Below, piece after piece: positions 1-8,615 of a DNA stretch of 64,000 bases (positions are counted from its first letter, which is position 1; each line of letters starts with the position of its first letter). The position numbers and the translations under genes are program-made. This DNA comes from Bacillus thuringiensis (GTDB taxonomy: Bacteria; Bacillota; Bacilli; Bacillales; Bacillaceae_G), in contig NZ_JACYOF010000003.1 of the NCBI RefSeq assembly GCF_014932895.1, positions 186,261 to 250,260 on the forward strand. Direction: 5' to 3'. The notes under the pieces were generated by a model. That model saw nothing but the letters and a program-made list of their open reading frames with translations. It was not told the origin of the DNA and ran no database searches.

Positions 1-2
1 GA

Positions 3-167
3 TTTACATGCATCTGGTCGAAAATTAATGAACCCGTGACTGGGGCATCCGCTGGAGAATTTGCAAAGAAATGGTTTAAGTTTTCAATGATATTTGAATC
101 CAAACCATACTCAAAAACGCTGATGTCAGGGCTCTATCATTCATGTCCCAACTCCAAAATTTTATAA
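3..167 (+). CDS. possible C-terminal end of a CDS running in from the left (partial)
   Basis: A frame is open from the first bases of the window to a TAA at 165-167, giving about 54 residues with an aromatic, Lys/Ser-rich character (contains GEFAKKWFKF and SGLYHSCPN). I do not recognise the family. The rest of the gene, if real, is outside the window. A small opposite-strand ORF over 76-300 looks like a shadow. Bases 168-302 contain nothing I can assign. This is low confidence because a short open frame at an edge can be chance. Confidence 0.25.
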   Translation, partial: FTCIWSKINEPVTGASAGEFAKKWFKFSMIFESKPYSKTLMSGLYHSCPNSKIL

Positions 168-302
168 GTTTAACATTCTCCCGATTACTTTTAGAGTTTT
201 TGTTTAGTAAAGCCCTCTCCGTACCACCTTTACTAACGAAGATAGAACAACTAATTTCTATTCGTTCTTCGCAGAAAATAGCTTTTCTTTCACTGATCAA
301 TT

Positions 303-349
303 GTAAAAAAACAAGCCATCCAACTCATAAAGAATGAATTGGATGGCTT
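303..349 (-). terminator. Rho-independent terminator of the MFS/NETI unit
   Basis: An 11-bp perfect stem (AAGCCATCCAA, 313-323, with TTGGATGGCTT, 339-349) is followed on the minus strand by a run of T (plus-strand A-run 304-310). It lies just past the NETI gene, so it ends the leftward transcript. Confidence 0.8.
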
Positions 350-381
350 ATTCTGTATCAAAAAGAAAACCTGTTATTTGA

Positions 382-582
382 TTACTTCAATTTCCCCTCG
401 AAAACAATTTTTCTACCGCACGGTTCAACTACTGTTTTGCCCTCTTTCTTTACTTCATGAAAAATTGGCTCTTCCATACGACGAGACGGTGCGTATCCTT
501 CTTGTTCCATGCGTGCTAAGCAGTCTGTAATTGTTTCGTTTTCGAGTACTTCAAATTTTTTCTTATTAGGTTGTTTTGTCAT
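382..582 (-). CDS. NETI motif-containing small protein
   Basis: This 66-residue basic protein has the NETI motif that names its Bacillus family ([12 protein letters not shown], about residues 15-26), followed by the conserved [11 protein letters not shown] segment. The function of the family is unknown to me. Its start overlaps the end of the upstream MFS gene by 17 bp in another frame, so the two are probably translationally coupled and co-transcribed. The unit ends at the hairpin at 303-349. The family call is good. A role connected to the transporter is only suggested by the overlap. Confidence 0.75.
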   Translation of the reverse strand: MTKQPNKKKFEVLENETITDCLARMEQEGYAPSRRMEEPIFHEVKKEGKTVVEPCGRKIVFEGKLK

Positions 583-1762
583 GCCCTAACCTACTTTCTA
601 TTTTTCTTGATGCGAATTGATTCTTCATGTAGCTCATATATAACAGTGCGAGAATTCCCATTATAATCATAACCGCAATAAAAAAGCTTGTATACTGTAT
701 TTTTTCTATAAAAACGCCTCCTAATACAGGGCCCATAATACTTCCTATACTAAAGGCGATTCCGGATAATATATTACCTGCTGGTAGTAAGTGTCTCGGT
801 AATAAATCTGTCATAAATCCAAGTCCTAAAGAGAAGCACGATCCAATGACCATACCCGCTAAAAGCATACAAGCAAAGACAATCCAGTAATATTGATCAA
901 ATACGGCCGCAAGTAGGAAAATACCAGTACTTATGCTGAACGTCCACGTTAAAATACGGTCTCTTCCGTACTTATCACTCAATATACCGAGCGGGATTTG
1001 TGTAATAATGCCTCCAACCGCAAACGCTGGTAACAAGAAGGAAACATCCGAAACGGACCATCCTTTACGAAGTGCATATACTGGTAAGTTACTATTTAAC
1101 ATTGCTTCAAGCACACCGTATGCAAGTGGTCCCATTAATGCAATCCAACCTAATCCAACAACTTGTTTATACCGAGAAAATGATGATTCATTTTTCACTT
1201 CCGTTTCATTTTGTGCTGGGAATGCATTTTTCGTTGGGAGTAGTAAAATCCAACCTATTAAGCAAAGTATAGTAGATACGATAAATGGTGTTGCAAGACC
1301 GTACTGAACGGTGCTTGCTAAATACGGGCCGACGGCAAAACCAATTCCGAAGAATACACCATATATCGATACTTGTCTTCCTATTTTACTCGGGTCCGAT
1401 GTTGTCGTGATCCATGTTTGCGTTCCGACATGAAGCATATGATCTCCGACTCCAACTAAAAATCTAAGAATAAACCATACCCAAAATGAAAATGTTTGTG
1501 TAAAAAAGAATAATGAAATAATAACGAGAAACCCACCAATGACGATAATTGGCTTCATTCCAAACTTTTGCATCGGTTTTTCAAGAAACGGTGAAATAAC
1601 TAATATCCCAATGTATAATGCCGTCGCATGAATACCGTTAATACTTGAACTAATCCCTTCTTGTTCAAAAATCATTGCAATGGCAGGTAAGAGCATCCCT
1701 TGTGACAAACCTGAAATTGCTACAATCCCAACCATAATCCAAAAAGTAAAACGCATTGACAT
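566..1762 (-). CDS. MFS transporter, 12-TM
   Basis: Major facilitator superfamily permease of about 398 residues with 12 hydrophobic segments. The loop 2-3 type motif is partly seen as RFLVGVGD, and the equivalent in the second half is [11 protein letters not shown]. Substrate is unknown; such proteins usually export drugs or small metabolites by proton antiport. I chose the ATG at 1762 (MSMRFTFW) because AAAGGGAG lies 9-10 bases upstream; an in-frame ATG at 1798 lacks a ribosome site. The gene overlaps the NETI gene downstream and shares its terminator. Confidence 0.8.
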   Translation of the reverse strand: MSMRFTFWIMVGIVAISGLSQGMLLPAIAMIFEQEGISSSINGIHATALYIGILVISPFLEKPMQKFGMKPIIVIGGFLVIISLFFFTQTFSFWVWFILRFLVGVGDHMLHVGTQTWITTTSDPSKIGRQVSIYGVFFGIGFAVGPYLASTVQYGLATPFIVSTILCLIGWILLLPTKNAFPAQNETEVKNESSFSRYKQVVGLGWIALMGPLAYGVLEAMLNSNLPVYALRKGWSVSDVSFLLPAFAVGGIITQIPLGILSDKYGRDRILTWTFSISTGIFLLAAVFDQYYWIVFACMLLAGMVIGSCFSLGLGFMTDLLPRHLLPAGNILSGIAFSIGSIMGPVLGGVFIEKIQYTSFFIAVMIIMGILALLYMSYMKNQFASRKIESRLGHDKTT

Positions 1763-1864
1763 CCCTAATCTCTCCCTTTTGTAATCCAACACACTCATTA
1801 TAAACTGTATTCTTTCTAATAAGAAAGAGATAGTGAATGAAATTATATCAATTCTTCAATAATG

Positions 1865-1899
1865 AAAAAGAAGTTAGGCTTGCTTCATCTAACTTCTTC
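1865..1899 (-). terminator. Rho-independent terminator of the hydrolase gene
   Basis: GAAGTTAG (1870-1877) pairs with CTAACTTC (1889-1896). On the minus strand the stem runs into CTTTTTC. It lies just after the stop of the alpha/beta hydrolase. Confidence 0.75.
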
Positions 1900-1906
1900 C
1901 CCTTCC

Positions 1907-2809
1907 CTACTTATTTTCTAACCAATTCTCTACATATTTTATAAATACATCTAAACAATCAATAAACGGTGAGTGTCCGCAATCTTCTAACACCTGCAAC
2001 TCTGCATTCGGCAAATGTTTTGCTAATTCCTCACCTACTACTTGCGGTACGACGTAATCCCTGTCACCTTGTATGACGAGTGTAGGAGCTGTAATACGAT
2101 GAATTTGCTTATTACCCTCTACAACTCCATTATGTTCATCCGAAATATTAAATGTAATGAGCGCATAATTCACATCTACGAAATTACGTTGCGTTAACAT
2201 ATCATCTAGATACTTCTCATAACGATCCGGTTCCGGTTGATTATGTGTATATATTAAAAGATTCCATACTGTACGGTAATATAATTTATTCATATTTTTT
2301 ATCGCATCTAGTACTGGAACGATTTGTACTGGATCTTGTGCGATTTCTTCTTTCGTCTTTAATAAACTCGATACGATCGGTTGCCCATTAGTATCTTTTT
2401 TAAAGATTGGATATCCTTTCATCCCTACTGATTCTACTAAAATTAACTTTTCTACAAAAGTGGGGTGATTCGCTGTAAATTGCATCGCAACACCACCGCC
2501 CATTGACCATCCCATCAATGAAAATTTCTCTAGTTTTAACTGATCGATAAATAGTTTTACATCTTCTGCGAAGTCTTGCAATGAATCTATCGAATTATTA
2601 TACGTTGATTGTCCAAATCCTCTTAAATCAAGAGCATAAATATGGTATTGATTTTGCAGCTTTTCAATAACTAAATCCCAATGTTGTGACGATGTCATGT
2701 TCCCGTGAATGAGTACAAGAATTTCTGTATTTTGCCTTCCAACTTCCTGATACGCAATCGTTTCTCCGTTCGATAGTGAGACAAACTCCATTGTTGCAGG
2801 CTTAATCAT
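1907..2809 (-). CDS. alpha/beta-fold hydrolase
   Basis: A 300-residue cytosolic hydrolase. The oxyanion region HGNMTSSQHW is near residue 35. The nucleophile elbow GWSMGGG puts the catalytic Ser near residue 102. An Asp follows in GDRDYVVP, and a His in CGHSPFID near the C-terminus completes the triad. The family covers esterases, epoxide hydrolases and haloperoxidase-like enzymes; the substrate cannot be read from sequence. Start at 2809 (MIKPATMEF) is preferred because GGGGGA sits seven bases upstream; an ATG at 2824 is also possible. The gene is divergent from the MarR gene. Confidence 0.8.
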   Translation of the reverse strand: MIKPATMEFVSLSNGETIAYQEVGRQNTEILVLIHGNMTSSQHWDLVIEKLQNQYHIYALDLRGFGQSTYNNSIDSLQDFAEDVKLFIDQLKLEKFSLMGWSMGGGVAMQFTANHPTFVEKLILVESVGMKGYPIFKKDTNGQPIVSSLLKTKEEIAQDPVQIVPVLDAIKNMNKLYYRTVWNLLIYTHNQPEPDRYEKYLDDMLTQRNFVDVNYALITFNISDEHNGVVEGNKQIHRITAPTLVIQGDRDYVVPQVVGEELAKHLPNAELQVLEDCGHSPFIDCLDVFIKYVENWLENK

Positions 2810-2960
2810 CACAAGTTCCCCCATTCTTTTTAATAGAAAGAAAATTCTTTACTTAATTAAAGAATACCATGCAGAATATATGTTCTCAATATAAAACCTA
2901 TACGAAATTTTTACATAATACTACATGTCTATTACTAGACAATTATAATAAAAAAGTATA

Positions 2961-2978
2961 TAGTTAGCTAGGTAACTA
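2961..2978 (+). promoter_or_regulatory. palindromic operator candidate for the MarR regulator
   Basis: TAGTTAGCTAGGTAACTA is an 18-bp inverted repeat with one mismatched central pair. It sits 20 bases before the MarR start and is close to the divergent hydrolase promoter. MarR proteins bind such 16-20 bp palindromes and commonly autoregulate, so this is the likely operator. That assignment is inference. Confidence 0.5.
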
Positions 2979-2998
2979 ATTTGAAAGGATTAAAATAC

Positions 2999-3415
2999 AT
3001 GGACGAAAAACAACATTTTTTTCACATCGTCAGCCAGACTTCTCGAAAGTTTACGAAGAAATTTAATGAACGCGTATCTCCAACTGGGTTATTTAGTGCG
3101 CAGTGGGCTGTAATTTTCCGCATTAATCAAACTGGTTCTTGTACGCAAACAGAATTATGCCAGTATTTAAATGTTGAATCCCCAACGATGACTCGTACGT
3201 TAACACGTATGGAAACGATGGGATGGATTATTCGTACAGAAGGAAAAGATCGCCGCGAAAAGCTCATTTCTTTATCAGAAACAGCGATAGAAATGATTCC
3301 GGTATGGCAAGAGGAAGTTGATACCTTCGAAGAAAAGACACTAGATGGTATTAACGAAGATGATTTACATCAAGCATTTCAAGTGTTACAACAAATTATT
3401 AAAAATTTAGATTAA
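2999..3415 (+). CDS. MarR family transcriptional regulator
   Basis: A 138-residue winged-helix repressor. The recognition helix region reads LNVESPTMTRTLTRMETMGW and is followed by the wing RTEGKDRREK and the terminal dimerisation helix. I start at ATG 2999 (MDEKQHFF) with GAAAGGA nine bases upstream; a TTG at 2981 would run through that ribosome site. It is followed after 9 bp by an MFS gene. The pairing resembles ywoH-ywoG of B. subtilis from memory. It probably represses itself and the transporter until a small molecule binds. Confidence 0.85.
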   Translation: MDEKQHFFHIVSQTSRKFTKKFNERVSPTGLFSAQWAVIFRINQTGSCTQTELCQYLNVESPTMTRTLTRMETMGWIIRTEGKDRREKLISLSETAIEMIPVWQEEVDTFEEKTLDGINEDDLHQAFQVLQQIIKNLD

Positions 3416-3430
3416 ATTGGAGGGATGACG

Positions 3431-4630
3431 ATGCAAAGTGAGAAACTTTGGACGAAGGATTTCCTCGGAACTTGTTTTAGTAGTCTATTTCTCTTTTTAA
3501 CATTTTACATGCTTATGACTACTCTACCTGTCTATGTAATAGACGGACTAAAAGGAAAACCTGAGGAAATTGGTTTAGTTGCAACTGTTTTTCTTATTTC
3601 TTCTGTTTTATGTAGACCATTCACAGGAAAATGGCTCGATGATTTAGGAAGAAAGAAAATATTATTTATTTCGCTTTCATTATTTTTAGCCGCTACCATT
3701 ATGTATTTCGGTGCACAAAGTTTATTTTTATTACTTGCCCTTCGCTTCTTACATGGTATTGGGTTCGGCATGGCAACAACTGCAACTGGTACGATTGTAA
3801 CAGATGTTGCGCCAGCTCATAGACGCGGTGAAGCACTTGCTTATTACGGCGTATTTATGAGCCTGCCAATGGTAATTGGTCCTTTTTTAGGTTTAACAAT
3901 TATTTCTCATTTTTCATTTACTGTACTATTTATCGTATGTTCCGTATTTTCATTACTCGCATTTTTATTAGGATTAGTAGTGAATATTCCACATGAGAAA
4001 CCAGTAAGCAAACAAAAACGAGAAAAAATGAACTGGAAAGACTTAATTGAACCATCCTCTATTCCGATTGCTCTGACAGGATTTGTTTTAGCCTTTTCTT
4101 ATAGTGGTATTTTATCCTTTATTCCTATTTATGCAAAAGAGCTTGGTTTAGGAGAGGTTGCTAGTTACTTCTTTATTTTATACGCACTTGTTGTTGTAAT
4201 TTCTCGTCCATTTACAGGAAAAATCTTTGATCGTTTCGGTGAAAATGTACTTATTTATCCAGCTATTATTATTTTCACAATTGGAATGTTCATTTTAAGC
4301 CAAGCACAAACTTCATTTTGGTTCCTTGGCGCAGGTATGTTAATCGGTTTAGGTTACGGAACATTAATTCCAAGCTTCCAAACGATTGCAATTTCTGCCG
4401 CTCCAAACCATCGACGTGGTTCTGCGACAGCTACTTACTTCTCATTCTTTGATAGCGGCATTGGCTTTGGTTCTTTCATTTTAGGTATCGTCGCTGCGAA
4501 ATCAAGTTATCATAATATGTATTTTATCGCAGCTATTATCGTTGCGTTCACTTTACTTCTATATTATGGATTACACGGAAGAAAACAAAAATTCAAGAAA
4601 CAACGTACAGACGGACAAATATCCGCTTAA
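3431..4630 (+). CDS. MFS efflux transporter (YwoG-like)
   Basis: A 399-residue, 12-TM major facilitator protein with motif A GKWLDDLGRKK near residue 70 and a second GKIFDRFG in the other half. The pair with the upstream MarR gene suggests drug or metabolite efflux induced by its substrate; the substrate is unknown. ATG 3431 is chosen because GGAGGG is six bases upstream, whereas ATG 3425 abuts the Shine-Dalgarno. A strong terminator follows directly. Confidence 0.8.
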   Translation: MQSEKLWTKDFLGTCFSSLFLFLTFYMLMTTLPVYVIDGLKGKPEEIGLVATVFLISSVLCRPFTGKWLDDLGRKKILFISLSLFLAATIMYFGAQSLFLLLALRFLHGIGFGMATTATGTIVTDVAPAHRRGEALAYYGVFMSLPMVIGPFLGLTIISHFSFTVLFIVCSVFSLLAFLLGLVVNIPHEKPVSKQKREKMNWKDLIEPSSIPIALTGFVLAFSYSGILSFIPIYAKELGLGEVASYFFILYALVVVISRPFTGKIFDRFGENVLIYPAIIIFTIGMFILSQAQTSFWFLGAGMLIGLGYGTLIPSFQTIAISAAPNHRRGSATATYFSFFDSGIGFGSFILGIVAAKSSYHNMYFIAAIIVAFTLLLYYGLHGRKQKFKKQRTDGQISA

Positions 4631-4634
4631 CGTG

Positions 4635-4675
4635 AATAAGGAAAGTAAACTTCCCCGTTTACTTTCCTTATTTTG
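4635..4675. terminator. strong terminator after the MarR/MFS operon
   Basis: A 16-bp perfect stem (4635-4650 with 4657-4672) around a six-base TTCCCC loop, followed by TTTTGTATTT. Confidence 0.85.
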
Positions 4676-4729
4676 TATTTCTTTCAAGACGAGCGTATAC
4701 TTATAATAGAAAATGAAGGAGGGACCTAT

Positions 4730-5989
4730 ATGAAATTAAAAAAATCTCCCCTACTCTTACTCATAATAACATGCATATTTGTAATTACAGGGCTTGGTTT
4801 TACATACTTCAAACAGAATAAAACGACCCCATCGAAAAATAACGTGACAAAAGAAAATTGGTTAGATGATCCTTACTTACGTTGGTCGTACACACATATG
4901 AAAGAATTCACTTTAATTAACGAGGTAAATAATAACCCTAATCAAATTTCCCACTTCCCTACTGCACTACAAAACTTAGACGATTTTGCTGTTCAACGTG
5001 GATTAGGAAATACAACTCCTCTAAAAAAGCTTTTAAACGTTAACAAAACAGACGCTTTTGTCGTTGTACATAATGGTCAACTTGTTTATGAACGCTATTT
5101 CAATGGGTATAAACAGAATGAACCTCATGGAATGGCATCATTAGCAAAAGTATTTACCGGAGCAATTATACACTCTCTCGCTGAAGAGAATCTTATTGAT
5201 ATAGAAAAAACGGCTGACACTTATATAAAAGAATTAAAAAATACACCGTTCGGAAAAGCAACACTTCAGCAATTAATGGACATGCAAGTTTCTGTAGAAT
5301 ATCCTACTCACGGATATGTACAGCCTGGACTAGAAAATCAAGATGCACAACTATATTTAGCTAGCAATATTTTACCTCGAGGTAAAAATTACGATGGTCC
5401 AATGAAAATTTATGATATGTTACGAGAAGCTGAAGAAACTGCACCGCCTGGTTCCGCTTTTTCTTACAATAACGGATCAACGGAAACGCTCGCTTGGATT
5501 CTTCGAACAATCACTGGTAAATCACTAGCTGAAAATGTAAGTGAACGAATTTGGTCTCAAATTGGTATGGAAGAAAACGCGTATTACGTTACAGATGAAA
5601 CAAAAGTAGAACAAGCAAGTGCTGGTTTAAATGCAACTGCTAGAGATATGGCGAGATTCGGACAACTACTACTAAATAACGGGCAATATAACGGCAAACA
5701 AATCATCCCTTCCTCTATTACAGAAAGTGTAAAAGATGTACAAGAAGGTGAACTCGCAATTGGCAGTGGTGCTTCTATTTCTTATCATAATCAATGGTGG
5801 ATTCCGCACAATGAACAAGGTGCTTTCGAAGTGTTAGGTAGTTACGGACAAACGCTTTACATCGATCCGAAAGCAAATATGGTAATCGTCCACTTCTCTT
5901 CTAACGCTGCACCAAGCAGTGAAATACATTCAACTTACTCAAATATGTACGTTGATATTGCACATCATTTAGAAAAGCTTTCACAGTAG
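4730..5989 (+). CDS. membrane-anchored serine hydrolase, beta-lactamase/PBP-like fold
   Basis: A 419-residue protein with an N-terminal hydrophobic segment (residues ~5-26, signal peptide or anchor) and then an extracytoplasmic class C beta-lactamase-like domain. The SxxK motif is SLAK (Ser near 137, Lys near 140). A YNN triad appears in FSYNNGS, and the third-motif region reads GSYGQT instead of KTG. The family includes DD-peptidases, esterases and D-aminopeptidases, so real beta-lactamase activity is not implied. The start has AAGGAGG seven bases upstream. Monocistronic, with its own terminator. Confidence 0.8.
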   Translation: MKLKKSPLLLLIITCIFVITGLGFTYFKQNKTTPSKNNVTKENWLDDPYLRWSYTHMKEFTLINEVNNNPNQISHFPTALQNLDDFAVQRGLGNTTPLKKLLNVNKTDAFVVVHNGQLVYERYFNGYKQNEPHGMASLAKVFTGAIIHSLAEENLIDIEKTADTYIKELKNTPFGKATLQQLMDMQVSVEYPTHGYVQPGLENQDAQLYLASNILPRGKNYDGPMKIYDMLREAEETAPPGSAFSYNNGSTETLAWILRTITGKSLAENVSERIWSQIGMEENAYYVTDETKVEQASAGLNATARDMARFGQLLLNNGQYNGKQIIPSSITESVKDVQEGELAIGSGASISYHNQWWIPHNEQGAFEVLGSYGQTLYIDPKANMVIVHFSSNAAPSSEIHSTYSNMYVDIAHHLEKLSQ

Positions 5990-6003
5990 TGGAAGCTTTT
6001 TCT
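5975..6003 (+). terminator. terminator overlapping the stop of the serine hydrolase
   Basis: AAGCTTTCAC (5975-5984) pairs with GTGGAAGCTT (5989-5998) around AGTA, followed by TTTT. The loop and second arm contain the TAG stop. Confidence 0.7.
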
Positions 6004-6131
6004 TATTGGATTGTTTTATTTGCATCAATCCTATTCCCAGTTATCATTTTATCTCTCGTTATCAACAAACAAGACGCCACCCAGATCACGGTAGCGCCTA
6101 CAATAATTGCTTTAAACTTAATCAAACTCAT
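6003..6131 (-). CDS. possible 42-residue single-TM peptide
   Basis: Minus-strand ATG at 6131 with GTGAGG four bases upstream. The peptide begins MSLIKFKAIIVGATVIWVA, which makes one membrane helix, followed by a short polar tail ending in TIQ. It converges with the serine hydrolase and its stop lies in that gene's terminator. I do not recognise a family. The ribosome-site spacing is short, so this is tentative. Bases 6132-6431 otherwise show no convincing gene. Confidence 0.35.
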   Translation of the reverse strand: MSLIKFKAIIVGATVIWVASCLLITRDKMITGNRIDANKTIQ

Positions 6132-6431
6132 TTATCCTCACGTTATTTATTTCGTTGCTTCTATACCCCATTCTCTTTACGATAAGTATTCTTTCCATTT
6201 ATATAATCATTTCCATTTAGTATCTTCATAGGAGTCGGACGCTTATATGTGCCACTTCCCTTCTTTGATACATTTAAGTATTTCAAATACCATACCACAA
6301 CTTTCTAGAGCCATTGTTATTTCCTCACCTTCTATTTCAAATGATTATTTTGTTTAATTCTCACGACTAGTCTTCACAATATCTTATAATCAATATATAA
6401 TGAATTAAAAACAAAATTAGGAGTAGGTAAA

Positions 6432-6596
6432 ATGCCTGATACACTTGAACTCATTCTTTTCACCCTTATAGCAATTAGTGCTGTTGGCTATTTAATAAAA
6501 GAATTTCAAAAAACTAGGAAAAGAATACTTGGAATTTCACTAGAATTTTTAGTTCTTTTCTGGTCAATATGGAGAATATCGACTATCATAATCTAA
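6432..6596 (+). CDS. 54-residue small membrane protein
   Basis: ATG 6432 is preceded by TTAGGAG and closes at TAA 6594-6596. The peptide has two hydrophobic helices (LELILFTLIAISAVGYLI and a second after the KEFQKTRKR turn), an arrangement typical of small two-helix membrane peptides. No family recognised. Its natural terminator appears to be the hairpin at 6839-6869, now separated from it by a bcr1 element. Confidence 0.55.
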   Translation: MPDTLELILFTLIAISAVGYLIKEFQKTRKRILGISLEFLVLFWSIWRISTIII

Positions 6597-6620
6597 TTTG
6601 TAAAATATAATCCCGCCTAA

Positions 6621-6778
6621 ATAAAGTGAAACTTTAATCAGTGGAGGTTTTGTCCATCCCCCACTGATTATTAGTTGAACCAATCGGGCGTTTACGGGCA
6701 GCCCGACTCCCACCTAACTTCTTTGCTCCAGCCGAGTTTTGAGATGGGAATTTTACTGCCCGCAAATAGCGGGATAAA
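6621..6778 (+). mobile_element. bcr1-type repeat, copy A
   Basis: Begins at GTGAAACTTTAATCAGTGG, has an internal hairpin of the CAGTGG/CCACTG type and a second palindrome around ACGGGCAG/CTGCCCG, and ends GCGGG. It is flanked on both sides by ATAAA (6621-6625, 6774-6778). This matches my recollection of the ~155 bp mobile B. cereus-group repeat bcr1 with TTTAT target duplication. Five copies occur in this window. Confidence 0.8.
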
Positions 6779-6838
6779 ATTCCATATTCCGTCAATAATG
6801 TGAACAACATTATATTTTCTCCATTCCCCCTTGGAGGT

Positions 6839-6869
6839 GAGCAGTTAGCTTTTGCTAGCTGCTCTTTTA
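6839..6869 (+). terminator. terminator downstream of bcr1 copy A
   Basis: GAGCAGTTAGC pairs with GCTAGCTGCTC around TTTT, followed by TTTTATTT. Probably the original terminator of the 54-residue gene at 6432. Bases 6870-7125 hold no gene that I can see. Confidence 0.7.
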
Positions 6870-7125
6870 TTTGTAACTTTTATAAACAAGCTTTCATATA
6901 ATGTAGTCATTCCTTTCTTATAAGTTAAACTCGTCAATTGAATTATAAAAATAGGGTTATATCCTATAACTTTTTCCAGGAATCATCCATATTTTTTCTG
7001 AAAAGGTGCTTTGTTTTACTGAAAGGTGATTGCAGGAACAACCGCATTTTTATTTATGATGAAATGAATTTTTTATTAATATAAAAATACGAAATTGATT
7101 AAAAAGATATTCTTTTCTATTTAAT

Positions 7126-7386
7126 CTACATCGGATAATACGATTGCGATGGATAATAAGACTGTAATGAATAATGCGATTGTGATGGGTAATAAGATTG
7201 TAATGAATAATGCGATTGTGATGGGTAATAAGACTGTAATGAATAATGCGATTGTGATGGGTAATAACTTTGCTGCATTTGTTGTGCTTGTATAGCCTGA
7301 TGAACCGCTTGAATAGTACTTTGCGCAGGCCCCGCCCCTCCTAAAGGGCGCACTTGCGTTTCATTGTAAAAATAATTACGAAACAC
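7126..7386 (-). CDS. Tyr/Ser/Gln-rich tandem-repeat protein
   Basis: An 86-residue protein. The first ~40 residues are unique, with a Gln-rich stretch (AIQAQQMQQ). The rest is a 12-residue repeat [12 protein letters not shown] present three times plus a partial copy ending in SQSYYPM. Start is GTG with GAGGTG upstream. Low-complexity Tyr/Gln/Ser repeats of this kind are seen in spore-surface and adhesive proteins of bacilli, but I cannot assign this one. The repeat number probably varies between strains. Confidence 0.6.
   Translation of the reverse strand: MFRNYFYNETQVRPLGGAGPAQSTIQAVHQAIQAQQMQQSYYPSQSHYSLQSYYPSQSHYSLQSYYPSQSHYSLQSYYPSQSYYPM
7136..7269 (-). repeat. 36-bp coding tandem repeat (VNTR candidate)
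   Basis: Three near-identical 36-bp units plus a partial unit encode the 12-residue repeats of the overlying protein. The units differ by only one or two bases, which suggests recent slippage or unequal recombination. Confidence 0.8.
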
Positions 7387-7780
7387 TCTTTATTCACCTC
7401 ACCCCTGTAAATATTTTTGTCTTCCATCTTTCATACTATGAATATTTAATTACAGTGGATCATACATGACGTTTTTCGCCTTATACAAAGATATGAAAAT
7501 AAATTGACTGCAAGGTATCCCTCTATGAGAAGCAGTGAAAAGATCCATTTATCAATCCCAATACTAAGTACATCAACTATAAAATACTTGTCCTAGAGGC
7601 TTTGATTCTATGGAGTGAATAACGCATTTTTTATTTTTTGGATATTTTAAATTACATGTAAGTGACATTGTTTTAATTTTGTTTCTCTATTATTACTAGT
7701 TATTTTATTTTTTCACCCTACCTATATATTTAGCTCCAAACAATACATATGAAAAAAGCACACAAAAATTTCGTTCTGGG

Positions 7781-7925
7781 GGTGGGATGAGATTTTAACT
7801 TGTTGGGCATAGGGATCCTACCGTCACTCCAAAGATTTGAGTATCCAAAATTGTGATTAAGTCTGAATTGACTAAAGCCGACTGCAATTAGAGAATGTTC
7901 ATCCCCTGACCTGCTGTCGGCTTTA
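7781..7925. other. structured intergenic element ending in a strong hairpin
   Basis: A G-rich start (GGGGGTGGGATGA) is partly complementary to TCATCCC near 7900. The element ends in a hairpin, AAAGCCGAC (7874-7882) with GTCGGCTTT (7917-7925), followed by AATTTT. The terminal hairpin may end the XRE gene transcript on the minus strand. The whole stretch looks like a repeat or RNA element of a type I cannot name. Bases 7387-7780 contain no gene that I can support. Confidence 0.35.
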
Positions 7926-7935
7926 ATTTTAAAAT

Positions 7936-8364
7936 TTAATTTAAAAATTTTTTCTTATTATTTTTGATGTAGTTTACGACTATTACAAAGTAAATAACAG
8001 CTATGAAATTAATTATGCTTAATGTTAGACCTGATGGATTGGACCAAGGAAGTACAAAAAGCCAAAATACTACTAAAATTGAACTCACTACATATAACCA
8101 TTTGAATTGATCTGTCATTTTTAATTCCCCCATTTTTCCTTCTTTAATGATTTTATCTTTTAAGAAATCATCTCCTTTAATTAATTCGTCAATGCTAATA
8201 TTGAATAAATCACTTAATGTAATAAGTGTTTCAATATTCGGATAGCCTTTTTCAAGCTCCCATTTAGAAATTGATTGTCTACTTATGTTTAATTTAAGAG
8301 CTAGTTCTTCTTGTGATAAGTTATGCTTTAAACGTTCTTCTTTTAGCTTTTTATAGAACTCCAT
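7936..8364 (-). CDS. XRE-family HTH regulator with two C-terminal TM helices
   Basis: A 142-residue protein. An N-terminal Cro/C1-type HTH (residues ~6-60) has the recognition segment LNISRQSISKWE. A linker is followed by two predicted membrane helices (VVSSILVVFWLFVLPW and SIINFIAVIYFVIVV). Membrane-tethered XRE regulators of this architecture are common in Bacillus; ligand and targets are unknown. ATG 8364 is chosen for its AGGAG nine bases upstream, although the frame extends to 8475. Confidence 0.75.
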   Translation of the reverse strand: MEFYKKLKEERLKHNLSQEELALKLNISRQSISKWELEKGYPNIETLITLSDLFNISIDELIKGDDFLKDKIIKEGKMGELKMTDQFKWLYVVSSILVVFWLFVLPWSNPSGLTLSIINFIAVIYFVIVVNYIKNNKKKFLN

Positions 8365-8615
8365 AATTTCAACTCCTATAACTTTATTTTTACTATGGAT
8401 TATAAAAATTCGTAAGAATCGAGAAGTAGCATGATGTAACCTAAGAGTAGCAATGTTTGAAACAGATGGTTGCATGATACTTCAACGCACAATAAAATAA
8501 CGTTTTAACATATAAAGACAACTGAGATAAATATCAGAATTTTCTATACTTTAAAGGTTATTGCTGAAGCACTCTCGAATATTGTAATAAACATACATGA
8601 GGAGGTTGATCTATT

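Noticed and set aside
5989-6231. 80-residue hydrophobic plus-strand ORF starting at a GTG
   Set aside because: It starts inside the terminator of the preceding gene, has no ribosome site, and the opposite strand offers a better-supported small ORF over part of it.
7136-7269. Short regular repeats resembling a CRISPR array
   Set aside because: Units are contiguous coding repeats in a small protein; no spacers and no cas genes.
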